A stretch of DNA of 64,000 nucleotides from Paracoccus marinaquae. GTDB taxonomy: Bacteria > Pseudomonadota > Alphaproteobacteria > Rhodobacterales > Rhodobacteraceae. A model generated the notes under the pieces. That model ran no database searches, was not told where the DNA came from, and saw only the letters and a program-made list of their open reading frames with translations. Position 1 is the stretch's first letter, and every line of letters starts with the position of its first letter. Location of the stretch: contig NZ_JAHKNG010000011.1 in the NCBI RefSeq assembly GCF_018860165.1, positions 1 to 64,000 of the forward strand, given 5' to 3'. Both the position numbers and the translations under genes were made by a program. This document shows, piece after piece, positions 33,231-42,292 of this stretch.

Positions 33231-36200
33231 CCCGGGCGATGCGCGCGGACTGGCCGGATGCCGACGGGCCGCGGATCGGCAGTTGCGAGGCCGAGTTGCG
33301 GGTGACGGCGCGCAGCGGTCCGCTTGCCTCGCCCGAGTCCTTGCTTCAGGCCCTGCAGCGCGAGATCCTGCCGGTGCTGTCCGACGTTCTGGACCGCCCG
33401 CCGCTGGCTTCGGCCGATGCCCGGATCCCCCGGATCGAGATCGAATTGGGGCAGTGGCCCGAGGATCCGGACTGGCCGGCCCTGCGCGAGGTGTTCGACC
33501 GGCTGCTGCGCGAGGCGCTGGCGCCCTATCTGCCCGCCGTTGGCCGCATCATGGCGGCGGGACCGCTTCGGGTTGCGGACGGCAAGGATACAAATGCCTT
33601 GTTGGATGCGTCTTCTGCCGCAAGGGAGGATGAACCTGTCGGGCAGGACGGTGAGGTAAGCCGGGACGACGGGGCGGCGCAGGGACTTCTTCGGCAGATC
33701 CGGCGCTGGTGGGGGGCGGAGGCCGGCAGCGATGCACCTGCGCTGATCCGCCATCTGCGGGACACCCGGCCGGCACGATACCGGGACTGCCTGGCCGCAC
33801 TGTCCTCGCTGCCGGACCGGGACTTTCTGGACCGTCTGGCCGCGGGCGATGCCGACAGTCTTGGCGCCGTTCGTGACCTGGAGGCGCGGCTGGCGCGGGT
33901 CTTTCGTCCGGTCGGCCTGCCGGATGCCGAACTGGATCGCCTGGTCGCCAGCCTTGTCGCCGGGCTCATGTTGCGGCTTGGGTTTTCGCGGCTGCAACCC
34001 GACCGGCAGGTTCCGGTCAGCCCGGGCGGAAAGCCGGCGGCAACCGGCCCGGATGCCGGCAACCGGCAAGATGCTCGACATCCTCTTGCGACATCTGCGG
34101 ACGCGGGCAGGGGGGCGGATGCGATACGGGGGGCCACGCCGGAAGGGGCCGCCGGAAGGGGCCGCCGTCAGGTGCACGACCGGGTGGTTAATGATGCCGC
34201 GGAGTTGACCCCCCTTGATCCGGGCGAGGGGCAGACGCGTTCTGAGACGGCAATTGCGGAGGGTGTTTCCGGAACCGATCCGGGCCGGGCGCACACGGCA
34301 GGGAACGACGCCGGGCGTCGGGATGGGGAACACCGGCAAGGCGTGCCGGATGACCTGCAGGATCCCCCTGCCACGCCTGCGGGCGCCGACGACTTCCGGG
34401 CGCGGGCGCGGTTCGCCACGCCGGAAGGTGCGGCAGCGGTTCCCCCTCCTCAGGCGCCTGACCCGTTGGTGGACGAGGCCGCAGACCTGCCGCCCGTTGA
34501 TCCGGACGAGGGACGGGCGCCCGGTGAGGCAACAGCGGCAGACGGCGTCTCGGCGACCGATCCGGGGCGGACGCGCAAGGCAGAGGGGGATGCGGGTCGC
34601 GCGGATGGCGGAAGAACCAGCCCGGCTTGGGAGGACGGTGTCCAGCCCGGAGAGCAGGCGGGGAATGCCGGGTATTCGGACCTTGATACGGCCGGCTACG
34701 CCGCACCGATTGACGATGCCGCGGCCGACCTGCTCGACGCTGCGCGGGCTGTTCTGAGGGTTCCGGATGACGTTTCACCCGCGCTTCTGCGCTGGCAATT
34801 GGCGAACCTGCGGCAGGCCGATCAGACCGGCTTTGCGCGCAGGCTCGCCGCGATCCCGGATCTGGCGCTGCAACATCGCCTCGGGTTGTGGCTCGACGGC
34901 CAGCCCGCGCAATCCGGGCCAGCGGTGGGTGTTTCCGCCGAGCCGCGGAACGACCGGATGCAGCCCCGAAACCGGCCCGGGAATCTGCGTCCCCCGTTGA
35001 GCGCCGAGGAACTGACAGGCCTCGCCCTGCGGCTGTTGCCGCCCGGTGCGGATATGCTTGGCGAAGCTATCGCGCGGCTGGCCCGCGAGGTTTCCGATCC
35101 GGTTCCGGCGATGCTCAGCGTCCTGCGCGATCTGCTGGCGGGCGGTCTGATCGACCTCGAGGCCGCGGGACGGGTCGGGCGGGCCGCAGACACCGCAGAA
35201 TCCGTGAAGGGCGGTATGGCCGGCCCTGAACGGAAGGGTGAAGGCACCCCGCCACCGGCCGCCGCATCGGGGCGCCCCGGCTCTGAAATCCCGCGGCAGG
35301 AAGACGTGGCCCATGCCGGGCACGATCCGGGCAGCCATTCGGCAGAGAAGGCGTCGCTCACAGGGCGCGACGGGTCGCGGGCCGATCAGGCATCGCGGGG
35401 AGCCGCGAAAGGCATGTCGCAGGAGGGTGATGGCCCCGAAATCAACGAGGGAACTGCCGACCCCGCTTCCGGCGACGGAACCCGCGTGCCGGAAGCGAGC
35501 GACGCGGGCGGCCTTGATGCCGCGCGCGTCGGGCGGGACGGGGCGGGCGATGTCCGGCCGCAGGACCAAGGGGGAAATGGCGGGCCCCCGGCCGATGATG
35601 TGGCAGCGCAGGGCATGTTCGCGGGCGATCCCGTCGCCGATATCTACGACGCGGCGCGGGCCATTCTGCAGGCTGCGGATGAACTTTCGCCCTCGCTTCT
35701 GCAGCAGCGATTGTTGCATCTGCGGCAGGCCGATCCGGAGGATTTCGCCCGCAGACTGGCGGCGATCCCTGGTGCGCGGCAGAGAGACCGCCTGCAGCAA
35801 TGGCTCGGGCACCACACTTCGGAGGGCGAACGACCGGGGGGCGTTTCTGCCGGGGCAAGCGAGGGTCCGAGGCAGCCCACGGGCCGGGAGGCGCTGCCTC
35901 ACCCGCTGGGCGCGGAGGAAATGACCCGCCTTGCCCTGCGGATCCTGCCGCCCGGCGCAGATGCGCTTGGCGCCAGCATCGCGCGGCTGGCCCGCGAGGT
36001 TCCCGATCCGGTTTCGGCGCTGCTCAGCGTTCTGCGCGATCTGCTGGGCGGCGGCATGATCGACCTTGAGGCGGCGGTTCGGGCCGGTAAAACCGCACCC
36101 TCCGGAGACCTGACCCGTCGCCCTGACGCCGGAAGGGTCGACCCCGAGCGAGCGGGGGGCGGCAGACCACTCGTGGCGGACGCAGACGACACCGGACAGG

Positions 36201-37543
36201 AAGTCCGGCGGCCCCGCGCAGGGACACCCGCCCGCCCCGACAAGTCGAGCGACGATGCGACAGAGGTGCCGCCGATGGTCCGGGGCGGATCGCAGACCGC
36301 CCGGAATACCGTTGATGCGCGTCCGGAAGCCGAGGCCGACGATGGCCCGGCAATCGCGGGTGCGGACCTTGATGCGCCGGGCACCCGGTATCGGTCCGTG
36401 ATGGCGGAACTGCTGCGGGCGGTGGGTCTTGCAGAGGATGACATAAGCCGGCTGTTGCAGACGGTCCCGCCGATGACTTCGGGCGAGGTGTCGCACAAAG
36501 CGATGCAGCCGGATGCTGACAGGGCAAGGCAGGCACCGTCGTCGCGAGTATTGCCGGTGTCGGCGGACGGGCGCGAACGGGTCGAGGCCTTGCTGGATGC
36601 GGGCCTTGATCCGGGCGGATACATCCTGCGGGACAGCCTGTCCCTGATCCTTGCAGCCTGGCCCTCGGGTCCGGCGAGCGGTGATGACCCTGCGGCGCCG
36701 GACGGACGGGCGTGGCGGCAACATGCGGTCTGGCAATTGCTGCTGGAACGGCTGATCGGGCACGGGCGAGGGGCGGCGAAAAACGGGATGCTGGACGCCG
36801 CGCTTGCCGAGGCGCTGGCGCGGATCGAACCTGATCCTGAGGCGCGCGCAAGGGCGCTGCGGCATGTGGTGGCGCGGATCGGATATGGTGCCCGGCCGGG
36901 CGAGGGGTCGATCCGGGCGCGGACGCGGCGGGCGCTGGAAAGCCTGATCGCCGGCACCCGCAAACCCGCCTCCGCAGCGCAGGAAACCGCGGTTTCCGAC
37001 GGTGGCAGGGCCGTAGATACCGCCGATCGGGTCCAGGAGCTTCTGGTGACCGAAACCGCCGGTCTGGTCATCCTGCATCCGTTCCTGCAACTGCTGTTTC
37101 AGCGTCTGGGCCTGCTGACGCCGCAACCGTCGATCCACCCCGAGCATCTGCCGCAGGCGCTGGCCACGCTGCTTGCGCTGTCCGGCACCGATGCGTCGCG
37201 GGGGGCCGATCCGATGCACCGGCTGCTGCTGGGCCTGCCCGACGGTGCGCCGCTGATCCTGCCCGAGCCCCTGGACGATGCCGGGCGCGACCTGATCGAC
37301 GGGCTTCTGCGGTCGGTGATCGCGCATTGGGGCCGGCTTGGGAACACCTCGCCGGACGGGTTGCGTCAGACCTTCCTGCGTCGCGGCGGGATCCTGCGCT
37401 TCGACGAGGCGGGGGCGCATCTCCGCGTCGCGCCGGGGCCCTATGACATGCTTCTGGATGGCCTGCCCTGGTCGCTGACGGTCTTTGCGCTGCCCTGGAT
37501 GAGACAGCCCTGCCATATCGGCTGGAGGTCGCAGGATGAATGA
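33227..37543 (+). CDS. eCIS tape-measure protein with internal duplications (Afp14-like)
   Basis: A 1438-residue protein. The N-terminus (IGSCEAELRVTARSGPLASP, IPRIEIELGQWPED) and the C-terminal region (about 1265-1438: ETAGLVILHPFLQLLFQRLG, DPMHRLLLGLPDGAPLILPE, GILRFDEAGAHLRVAPGPYD, LPWSLTVFALPWM) match the contractile-injection tape-measure family, which sets particle length. Two copies of a roughly 155-residue helical unit (about 501-655 and 805-958, period 303-304 codons) contain DAARAxLxxxDExSPxLL- and ARLAREVxDPVxAxLSVLRD-type segments. They are separated by acidic, Gly/Ala/Asp-rich linkers. Two earlier linker copies begin ATPEGAA near residues 303 and 397. The GC-rich linkers leave a long open antisense frame that is not real. 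Confidence 0.82.
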   Translation: MTRAMRADWPDADGPRIGSCEAELRVTARSGPLASPESLLQALQREILPVLSDVLDRPPLASADARIPRIEIELGQWPEDPDWPALREVFDRLLREALAPYLPAVGRIMAAGPLRVADGKDTNALLDASSAAREDEPVGQDGEVSRDDGAAQGLLRQIRRWWGAEAGSDAPALIRHLRDTRPARYRDCLAALSSLPDRDFLDRLAAGDADSLGAVRDLEARLARVFRPVGLPDAELDRLVASLVAGLMLRLGFSRLQPDRQVPVSPGGKPAATGPDAGNRQDARHPLATSADAGRGADAIRGATPEGAAGRGRRQVHDRVVNDAAELTPLDPGEGQTRSETAIAEGVSGTDPGRAHTAGNDAGRRDGEHRQGVPDDLQDPPATPAGADDFRARARFATPEGAAAVPPPQAPDPLVDEAADLPPVDPDEGRAPGEATAADGVSATDPGRTRKAEGDAGRADGGRTSPAWEDGVQPGEQAGNAGYSDLDTAGYAAPIDDAAADLLDAARAVLRVPDDVSPALLRWQLANLRQADQTGFARRLAAIPDLALQHRLGLWLDGQPAQSGPAVGVSAEPRNDRMQPRNRPGNLRPPLSAEELTGLALRLLPPGADMLGEAIARLAREVSDPVPAMLSVLRDLLAGGLIDLEAAGRVGRAADTAESVKGGMAGPERKGEGTPPPAAASGRPGSEIPRQEDVAHAGHDPGSHSAEKASLTGRDGSRADQASRGAAKGMSQEGDGPEINEGTADPASGDGTRVPEASDAGGLDAARVGRDGAGDVRPQDQGGNGGPPADDVAAQGMFAGDPVADIYDAARAILQAADELSPSLLQQRLLHLRQADPEDFARRLAAIPGARQRDRLQQWLGHHTSEGERPGGVSAGASEGPRQPTGREALPHPLGAEEMTRLALRILPPGADALGASIARLAREVPDPVSALLSVLRDLLGGGMIDLEAAVRAGKTAPSGDLTRRPDAGRVDPERAGGGRPLVADADDTGQEVRRPRAGTPARPDKSSDDATEVPPMVRGGSQTARNTVDARPEAEADDGPAIAGADLDAPGTRYRSVMAELLRAVGLAEDDISRLLQTVPPMTSGEVSHKAMQPDADRARQAPSSRVLPVSADGRERVEALLDAGLDPGGYILRDSLSLILAAWPSGPASGDDPAAPDGRAWRQHAVWQLLLERLIGHGRGAAKNGMLDAALAEALARIEPDPEARARALRHVVARIGYGARPGEGSIRARTRRALESLIAGTRKPASAAQETAVSDGGRAVDTADRVQELLVTETAGLVILHPFLQLLFQRLGLLTPQPSIHPEHLPQALATLLALSGTDASRGADPMHRLLLGLPDGAPLILPEPLDDAGRDLIDGLLRSVIAHWGRLGNTSPDGLRQTFLRRGGILRFDEAGAHLRVAPGPYDMLLDGLPWSLTVFALPWMRQPCHIGWRSQDE

Positions 37544-38885
37544 CGCCCGGATCATCACCCCGAAACAGGCCTCTGCCCCCCATGCACGGGCGGTGGCGGA
37601 CGAGATCGCCTGGCTGGGCGACTGCATCGATCTGCGGCTGCGGCATTTCTTCGCCGGCAGCTCCGATCCCTTCGTTCTGCCCGTGCCGCCGGTTCCGGCG
37701 GCGGAATCGGCTCTCGCGGTGCTGCTGCGCGAACCCGAGATGACCCCGGCTGCGCGTCTGGTGCTGGCACTGGCCGTCGCGCCGCATGTGAATTCCGCGG
37801 CGCTGGACCCGTTCTATGTCCGCAACTCGGCCATCGACCGGATTTTCTCCGAGTTCGGCGGGCAACCGGCCGGGCAGGGTGCCTTCATGCCGACGGCCGA
37901 GACCGCCCTGTTCCTGCTGGCCGGGACCGATACCGTGGCGCGGATCGCGGCCATGCGCCTGTTCGAGCCCGATCACCCGCTGCGCCGCAAGGCCGGCTTG
38001 ACGCTGGGCGCGTCCGGCACCGTTCATGGCGCGGTGCTGGACCTGCCGGTCCAGCGGATCATCGCGCTGTGTGACGGCACGCCGCCGCGGCCCGACTTCA
38101 CGCCCTCGTTTCCGGCGCGGCGGCTGACGACCGGTCTGGGCTGGGAGGACCTGATCGTGCCGCGGGCGGTGCGCGACCAGCTGGAGCATATCCTTGCCTG
38201 GCAGGTCGGGCGCCGCCGGATCCTCGACGACTGGGGCCTGGGGCGCCATGTCGGGCGCGGTTTCAAGGCCTTGTTCTTCGGGCCGCCCGGCACCGGCAAG
38301 ACGCTGGCCGCGACGCTCTTGGGGCAGCGGACCGGGCTTGATGTCTATCGTGTCGATCTGTCGATGGTGGTGTCCAAATATATCGGCGAGACCGAGAAGA
38401 ACCTGGGCCGCATCTTCGACATGGCCGCCGAATGCGACTGGGTGCTGTTCTTCGACGAGGCCGACGCGCTGTTCGGCGCGCGTACGCCCTCGGCCAATTC
38501 GAACGACCGCTATGCCAATCAGGAAGTGTCCTATCTGCTGCAGCGGATCGAGGAATGCGAAAGCCTGGTGATCCTGGCAAGCAACCTGCGCGGCAATATC
38601 GACGATGCCTTCTTCCGGCGCTTTCAGGCAGCCGTCGGCTTCAGCCGTCCAAGCGCGGCCGAGAGGGTGCAGTTATGGACCGGCATCGCCGCGGACCTGC
38701 CGCTGGCGGCCGATGTTGATATCCGCAGGCTGGCGGGTGACCACGACCTGACCGGGGCTGCCATCACCAATGTCGTGCGCCACGCCGCGATTTCGGCGCT
38801 GCGCGGCGGGCATGCAGAGATCAGCGATCAGGATCTCCGCCTCGCCATCACCGCCGAAATGCGTAAGGAGGGTCGCACGTCATGA
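37536..38885 (+). CDS. eCIS AAA+ ATPase (Afp15/Pvc15-like)
   Basis: A 449-residue AAA+ protein. An N-terminal winged/helical domain (about 1-200) precedes the ATPase: Walker A FGPPGTGKTLAATLLG (about residues 248-263), Walker B WVLFFDEADALFG, sensor-1 LVILASNLRGN, arginine finger region DDAFFRRFQ, and the lid helices (VVRHAAISALRGGHAEI). Afp15/Pvc15 is needed for particle assembly and, in PVCs, cargo loading. It overlaps the tape-measure gene by 8 bases and the last gene by 4 bases. Confidence 0.92.
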   Translation: MNDARIITPKQASAPHARAVADEIAWLGDCIDLRLRHFFAGSSDPFVLPVPPVPAAESALAVLLREPEMTPAARLVLALAVAPHVNSAALDPFYVRNSAIDRIFSEFGGQPAGQGAFMPTAETALFLLAGTDTVARIAAMRLFEPDHPLRRKAGLTLGASGTVHGAVLDLPVQRIIALCDGTPPRPDFTPSFPARRLTTGLGWEDLIVPRAVRDQLEHILAWQVGRRRILDDWGLGRHVGRGFKALFFGPPGTGKTLAATLLGQRTGLDVYRVDLSMVVSKYIGETEKNLGRIFDMAAECDWVLFFDEADALFGARTPSANSNDRYANQEVSYLLQRIEECESLVILASNLRGNIDDAFFRRFQAAVGFSRPSAAERVQLWTGIAADLPLAADVDIRRLAGDHDLTGAAITNVVRHAAISALRGGHAEISDQDLRLAITAEMRKEGRTS

Positions 38886-41800
38886 ACGCTCTGCTTGGTG
38901 GGTTGCGCCGTTTCGTCCTGCCCTTCGTGCTGGCTGTTGCCGCGCCGGTCGCGGGTCTGGCGGCCTGTGCCGATCTTGACGCGATCACCACCGCCCAGCT
39001 TGACGGAACCCCGGTCGAGACCGTGCAGACCGGACTGCGCCGCGCCCTGCAGGACGAGAACCCGCGGCTGCGTGACGGGCTTCTGGGGTCCTATACCCGG
39101 CAGGCCATGGTGCGCCTGTGCGAGACGGTGCCGCGTTTCGAGGATGGCGAGGACGTGCCGGGCACGGTTGCGCTGACACGTGAATATGCCGCCCTCACCG
39201 ACCTGATGCCGGAATGGCGCGAGGTGCTGTCGGACCGGCCGCTGGCGGATCTGATGCTTGAGCAGATTGCCACCGGCGAAGTGACCTTGCCCCTGCGGCT
39301 GGCCGGCACACCGATGATGACGGTGCAGGTGCTGAGTGATCAGCGCGCCAGCTTTCCCTGCGCCGGGGCCGAGGCGGCCATTGCCGATGCGTCCACTGCC
39401 GCCGAGGGCGCCGCGTTGCTTGAGCAGCTTTATGGCCTGACCTCGGCGGCGCAGGTCTGTGCCCTGTTGCCGGTGGCGGGCGAGGCGGCGGATTTCACCG
39501 GGGCTTTGGCCCGGCTGAACCGGATCGAAGCCGGCCTACCCGGCGCCTTGCAGGATCTGCGGGGGCAGGGCTTCGCGCGCTGGATCCTGGGCAATCCCGA
39601 CAGCTATCGGCTGCGCCTGACCGGCACCGAACCGGCGGTCTGGGATCTGATCCGCGAATACCGCGCCGTCCAGGGCGGAACCGTTCTGCCGCCGGCCGAG
39701 GCCGAGACCGGAGAGGAGACCGGCGAGGCGATCGTGACCGGCCCCTGCACGGCCGACAGGACCGAACGGACGCTGACCTATTATGCCTTGTCGCAGGACG
39801 ACATCGACTCGCTGGCCTATTTCGTGAACCTCTCGCCGATCTTCCAGCAGTTCCGCGAGCAGAATCCCGGCTTCGACAGTCGCGATGCCCTGTGGCAGGC
39901 GCTGCGCGAGGTGCTGGCGCCGGTGCTGGACGCCTGCATCCTTGAGACCGTCGGCCAGATCGTCGCCGACCCGCGGGATCTGGCGCTTGAATTCCATCTG
40001 GATGCGGAGCGGACCGATAATCTGATCGTGAATCCGCTGGTGCAGCCGGTCGTGCCTGTGCTGCAGGAATTCACCGATATCAGAACCCAGACCGAGGAGG
40101 AACTGGCAACGGGGATCCGTGCGGCCCTGACGGTCGATCGCGGCAAGGCGGTGGAGGCCGAGGTTCAGGAAGCGGCCGAGACCATGGCGGCCTCGGCCGA
40201 GCCCGAGGCGATCTTCTATGATGTCGCGCCCGAAGGGGTCGAGGTGCCGGAGGTGCCGCCAACCGTGCCGCGCGTGGTGGTGACCGGGGCAACCGATGAC
40301 GCGCTGGCCGACAGCATCACCAACGAACAGATCCTGAAGGTTCTGGCCGAAACCGTGTTCGCGCCGGCCACCTCGCCCGAACTGATCGAAAGCCAGGTCA
40401 GGGGCGCGCTGCGCGGCGTGGCGGCGGCGCAGACGGCAGAGCAGGTGGACGATCTGATGCAGCAGATCGAGCCGGCGATCGTCTCGGGCTGGTCGCTGAC
40501 GCCCGAACTTGAGGATGCGATCCTTGGCGTGCCCTATATTGCCGCGGCTGTGGACGACCCCTCGGCACGGAACCTGCCCGAGCGGATGGCGTCGCTGGCC
40601 GGGATCGCCTATCCCAGCTATCGCCTGTTCGAGGCCGCGCTGGATCAGGTGCCCCTGGCCGAGGGCTGGGTCGGCGACGGGCCGCTCTCGGAATTCGTGT
40701 CCGACCGGATCACCATGAAGGCGCAGAGGATCGTCACCGAACCCGAGGAGCCGCGCGATTACGGTGCCCTGCAGGTGCAGGATTGCCGCTGCGTGTCCTC
40801 GCGGCTGCCCTATGCCGAGGTCTATGGCTTCTATCCCTTCTGGGAGGCTCCGCTTCTGTCCCCGCCGCCGGCAGAAACCGTTGAGGCGGAGGAGGGGGCC
40901 GAGGCCGAGGCCGGGGAAACGGCTGCGGCCGCCGAGGCACCCCGCAACCGGGTGAATTTCGAGATCGTCAGCCGGCTGGCCTTCTACGGGCTGGAATTCG
41001 CCTTCGACCAGCCCGGCGCCGCTCCGGCAACGCGCCGGGTGCTGTTGCGCAACGAGGTGCAATGGTCCGACGCCAAGCGCGATTTCGTCAATACGGCCCA
41101 CAGGTACCGCGCCAAGGCCGATGTGGCCTTCGATCTGCGCGACTGGAGGGCCTGGAGCGACGCCAATATTGACGAGGTGGTGGCCGAAATCTCGGCCCAG
41201 ATGGCCCCGTTCAAGCGGTTTCAGGGCTATGATCTGGAACAGATCGACGCCGCCCTGCCGACCCTGTTCGATTCCGTGCAACCCGACGGGGTGACGCTGA
41301 TCTTCCATGGCTATGAGGGGCAGGGTCTGGCGCCGCAGGACATGGAGAAGATGACCCGTCTGATCCTCGAGGTCTATGAATCGCTGCCGAACCGGAAGAA
41401 CCTGTCGATCAATCTGGCCTTCGACTTCGCGCTGTTCGGAGAGCAGTTGAACCAGCCCCTCTTTGACGATCTTTACGAGTTGCTGATCGAAAGCAGCTAT
41501 GTGATCCGCGAGGAAGGCTGGCGGCCGGATGATGGCGGACAGTCCGGCCAGGGTGCGCGGCAGCGCGAAACGGTCAAGATCGTCGACAAGATCCTGCTGT
41601 TCCTCGAACGGCCGACCACCGAGACCAAGAAGGAACTGCGCTACCGGATGGAACGCGGCGTCTTCAAGGGCGAAAGCCGGGCCGGGGTCCTGCGCAGCAT
41701 CATCCCGGTCATTCCGCCCGGCGCGAACCGGAATGTGCTTCACAATGTCTCGGCCGGCGCGGAGCAACCGGGCGACTATTCGCAGCTTGAAGACGATGTC

Positions 41801-42283
41801 GTCTATTTCAAGGACAATTTCGGCGGCATCGGCTTCTGGCCCGCGCCGCTGCTGTCGACCGACGATCCCGTCGCGGCCGAGGATACCCGGCGGGTCGAGG
41901 CGATCCTGACGGCAAAGCTGGACGACGATCCCCTGCCGGCCGTGCTGGCCAGTTTCCGCGGCCCGGTCGAGAGCGTCTGCGGCTTCACCTGCCCGCGTCG
42001 CGGCTATGTTGGGCTGGGTGCGATCCTGCTGTTCGTGACCATCCTGGCACTGACCTGGCGGTCATTCTACAGCGGCATCGTAGACCGGATCGCGTTCAGG
42101 ACATTGATGATCGGCGCGGTCTGGATCGGGAATATCGTCCTGATCGGGGCGCTGGCTCTGCTCAGCGGCTGCGATCCGGTTTCGGTCTGGCCGCAAGTGT
42201 TCCTGTTCCTGCTGCTTGCCGCCCTGGGTCTGATCCTGCTCTATAATTTCGTGCAGCGGGTGCAGAACGGGCCGAAGCCGTAG
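38882..42283 (+). CDS. large exported, C-terminally membrane-anchored protein with GH18-like region
   Basis: An 1133-residue protein, last gene of the operon, coupled to the ATPase gene by an ATGA overlap. A signal peptide (FVLPFVLAVAAPVAGLAAC) is followed by about 1000 extracytoplasmic residues and then about three membrane helices near 1044-1124 (GLGAILLFVTILALTW, GAVWIGNIVLIGALALL, VFLFLLLAALGLILLYNF). Residues about 635-875 resemble a GH18 chitinase-like barrel: AEVYGFYPFWEAPLL, FEIVSRLAFYGLEFAFDQP, DGVTLIFHGYEG and LSINLAFDFALFG. The catalytic DxxDxDxE motif is not preserved (DGVTLIFH). The N-terminal 600 residues are helical and acidic with no domain that I recognise. Possible roles: particle anchor, envelope remodelling for release, or sensor. 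Function unproven. Confidence 0.55.
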   Translation: MNALLGGLRRFVLPFVLAVAAPVAGLAACADLDAITTAQLDGTPVETVQTGLRRALQDENPRLRDGLLGSYTRQAMVRLCETVPRFEDGEDVPGTVALTREYAALTDLMPEWREVLSDRPLADLMLEQIATGEVTLPLRLAGTPMMTVQVLSDQRASFPCAGAEAAIADASTAAEGAALLEQLYGLTSAAQVCALLPVAGEAADFTGALARLNRIEAGLPGALQDLRGQGFARWILGNPDSYRLRLTGTEPAVWDLIREYRAVQGGTVLPPAEAETGEETGEAIVTGPCTADRTERTLTYYALSQDDIDSLAYFVNLSPIFQQFREQNPGFDSRDALWQALREVLAPVLDACILETVGQIVADPRDLALEFHLDAERTDNLIVNPLVQPVVPVLQEFTDIRTQTEEELATGIRAALTVDRGKAVEAEVQEAAETMAASAEPEAIFYDVAPEGVEVPEVPPTVPRVVVTGATDDALADSITNEQILKVLAETVFAPATSPELIESQVRGALRGVAAAQTAEQVDDLMQQIEPAIVSGWSLTPELEDAILGVPYIAAAVDDPSARNLPERMASLAGIAYPSYRLFEAALDQVPLAEGWVGDGPLSEFVSDRITMKAQRIVTEPEEPRDYGALQVQDCRCVSSRLPYAEVYGFYPFWEAPLLSPPPAETVEAEEGAEAEAGETAAAAEAPRNRVNFEIVSRLAFYGLEFAFDQPGAAPATRRVLLRNEVQWSDAKRDFVNTAHRYRAKADVAFDLRDWRAWSDANIDEVVAEISAQMAPFKRFQGYDLEQIDAALPTLFDSVQPDGVTLIFHGYEGQGLAPQDMEKMTRLILEVYESLPNRKNLSINLAFDFALFGEQLNQPLFDDLYELLIESSYVIREEGWRPDDGGQSGQGARQRETVKIVDKILLFLERPTTETKKELRYRMERGVFKGESRAGVLRSIIPVIPPGANRNVLHNVSAGAEQPGDYSQLEDDVVYFKDNFGGIGFWPAPLLSTDDPVAAEDTRRVEAILTAKLDDDPLPAVLASFRGPVESVCGFTCPRRGYVGLGAILLFVTILALTWRSFYSGIVDRIAFRTLMIGAVWIGNIVLIGALALLSGCDPVSVWPQVFLFLLLAALGLILLYNFVQRVQNGPKP

Positions 42284-42292
42284 AGGGGCGGG

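Noticed and set aside
34133..36099. CRISPR-like repeats in the tape-measure gene
   Set aside because: The repeats are long, imperfect and in frame with protein-level similarity, and have no spacer structure; they are coding duplications.
34775..37627. Open minus-strand frame of about 950 codons opposite the tape-measure gene
   Set aside because: The plus-strand frame has the tape-measure family ends; the antisense frame is low-complexity Arg/Pro sequence.
40780..41500. Active chitinase in the terminal eCIS gene
   Set aside because: The strand-4 segment reads DGVTLIFH and lacks the DxxDxDxE catalytic acids, so only a degenerate GH18-like fold is proposed.
17235..42283. Prophage or type VI secretion locus
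   Set aside because: No capsid, portal, terminase or integrase genes and no TssJLM membrane complex or ClpV are present; the Afp15-type ATPase, DUF4255 cap and tape-measure families indicate an eCIS.
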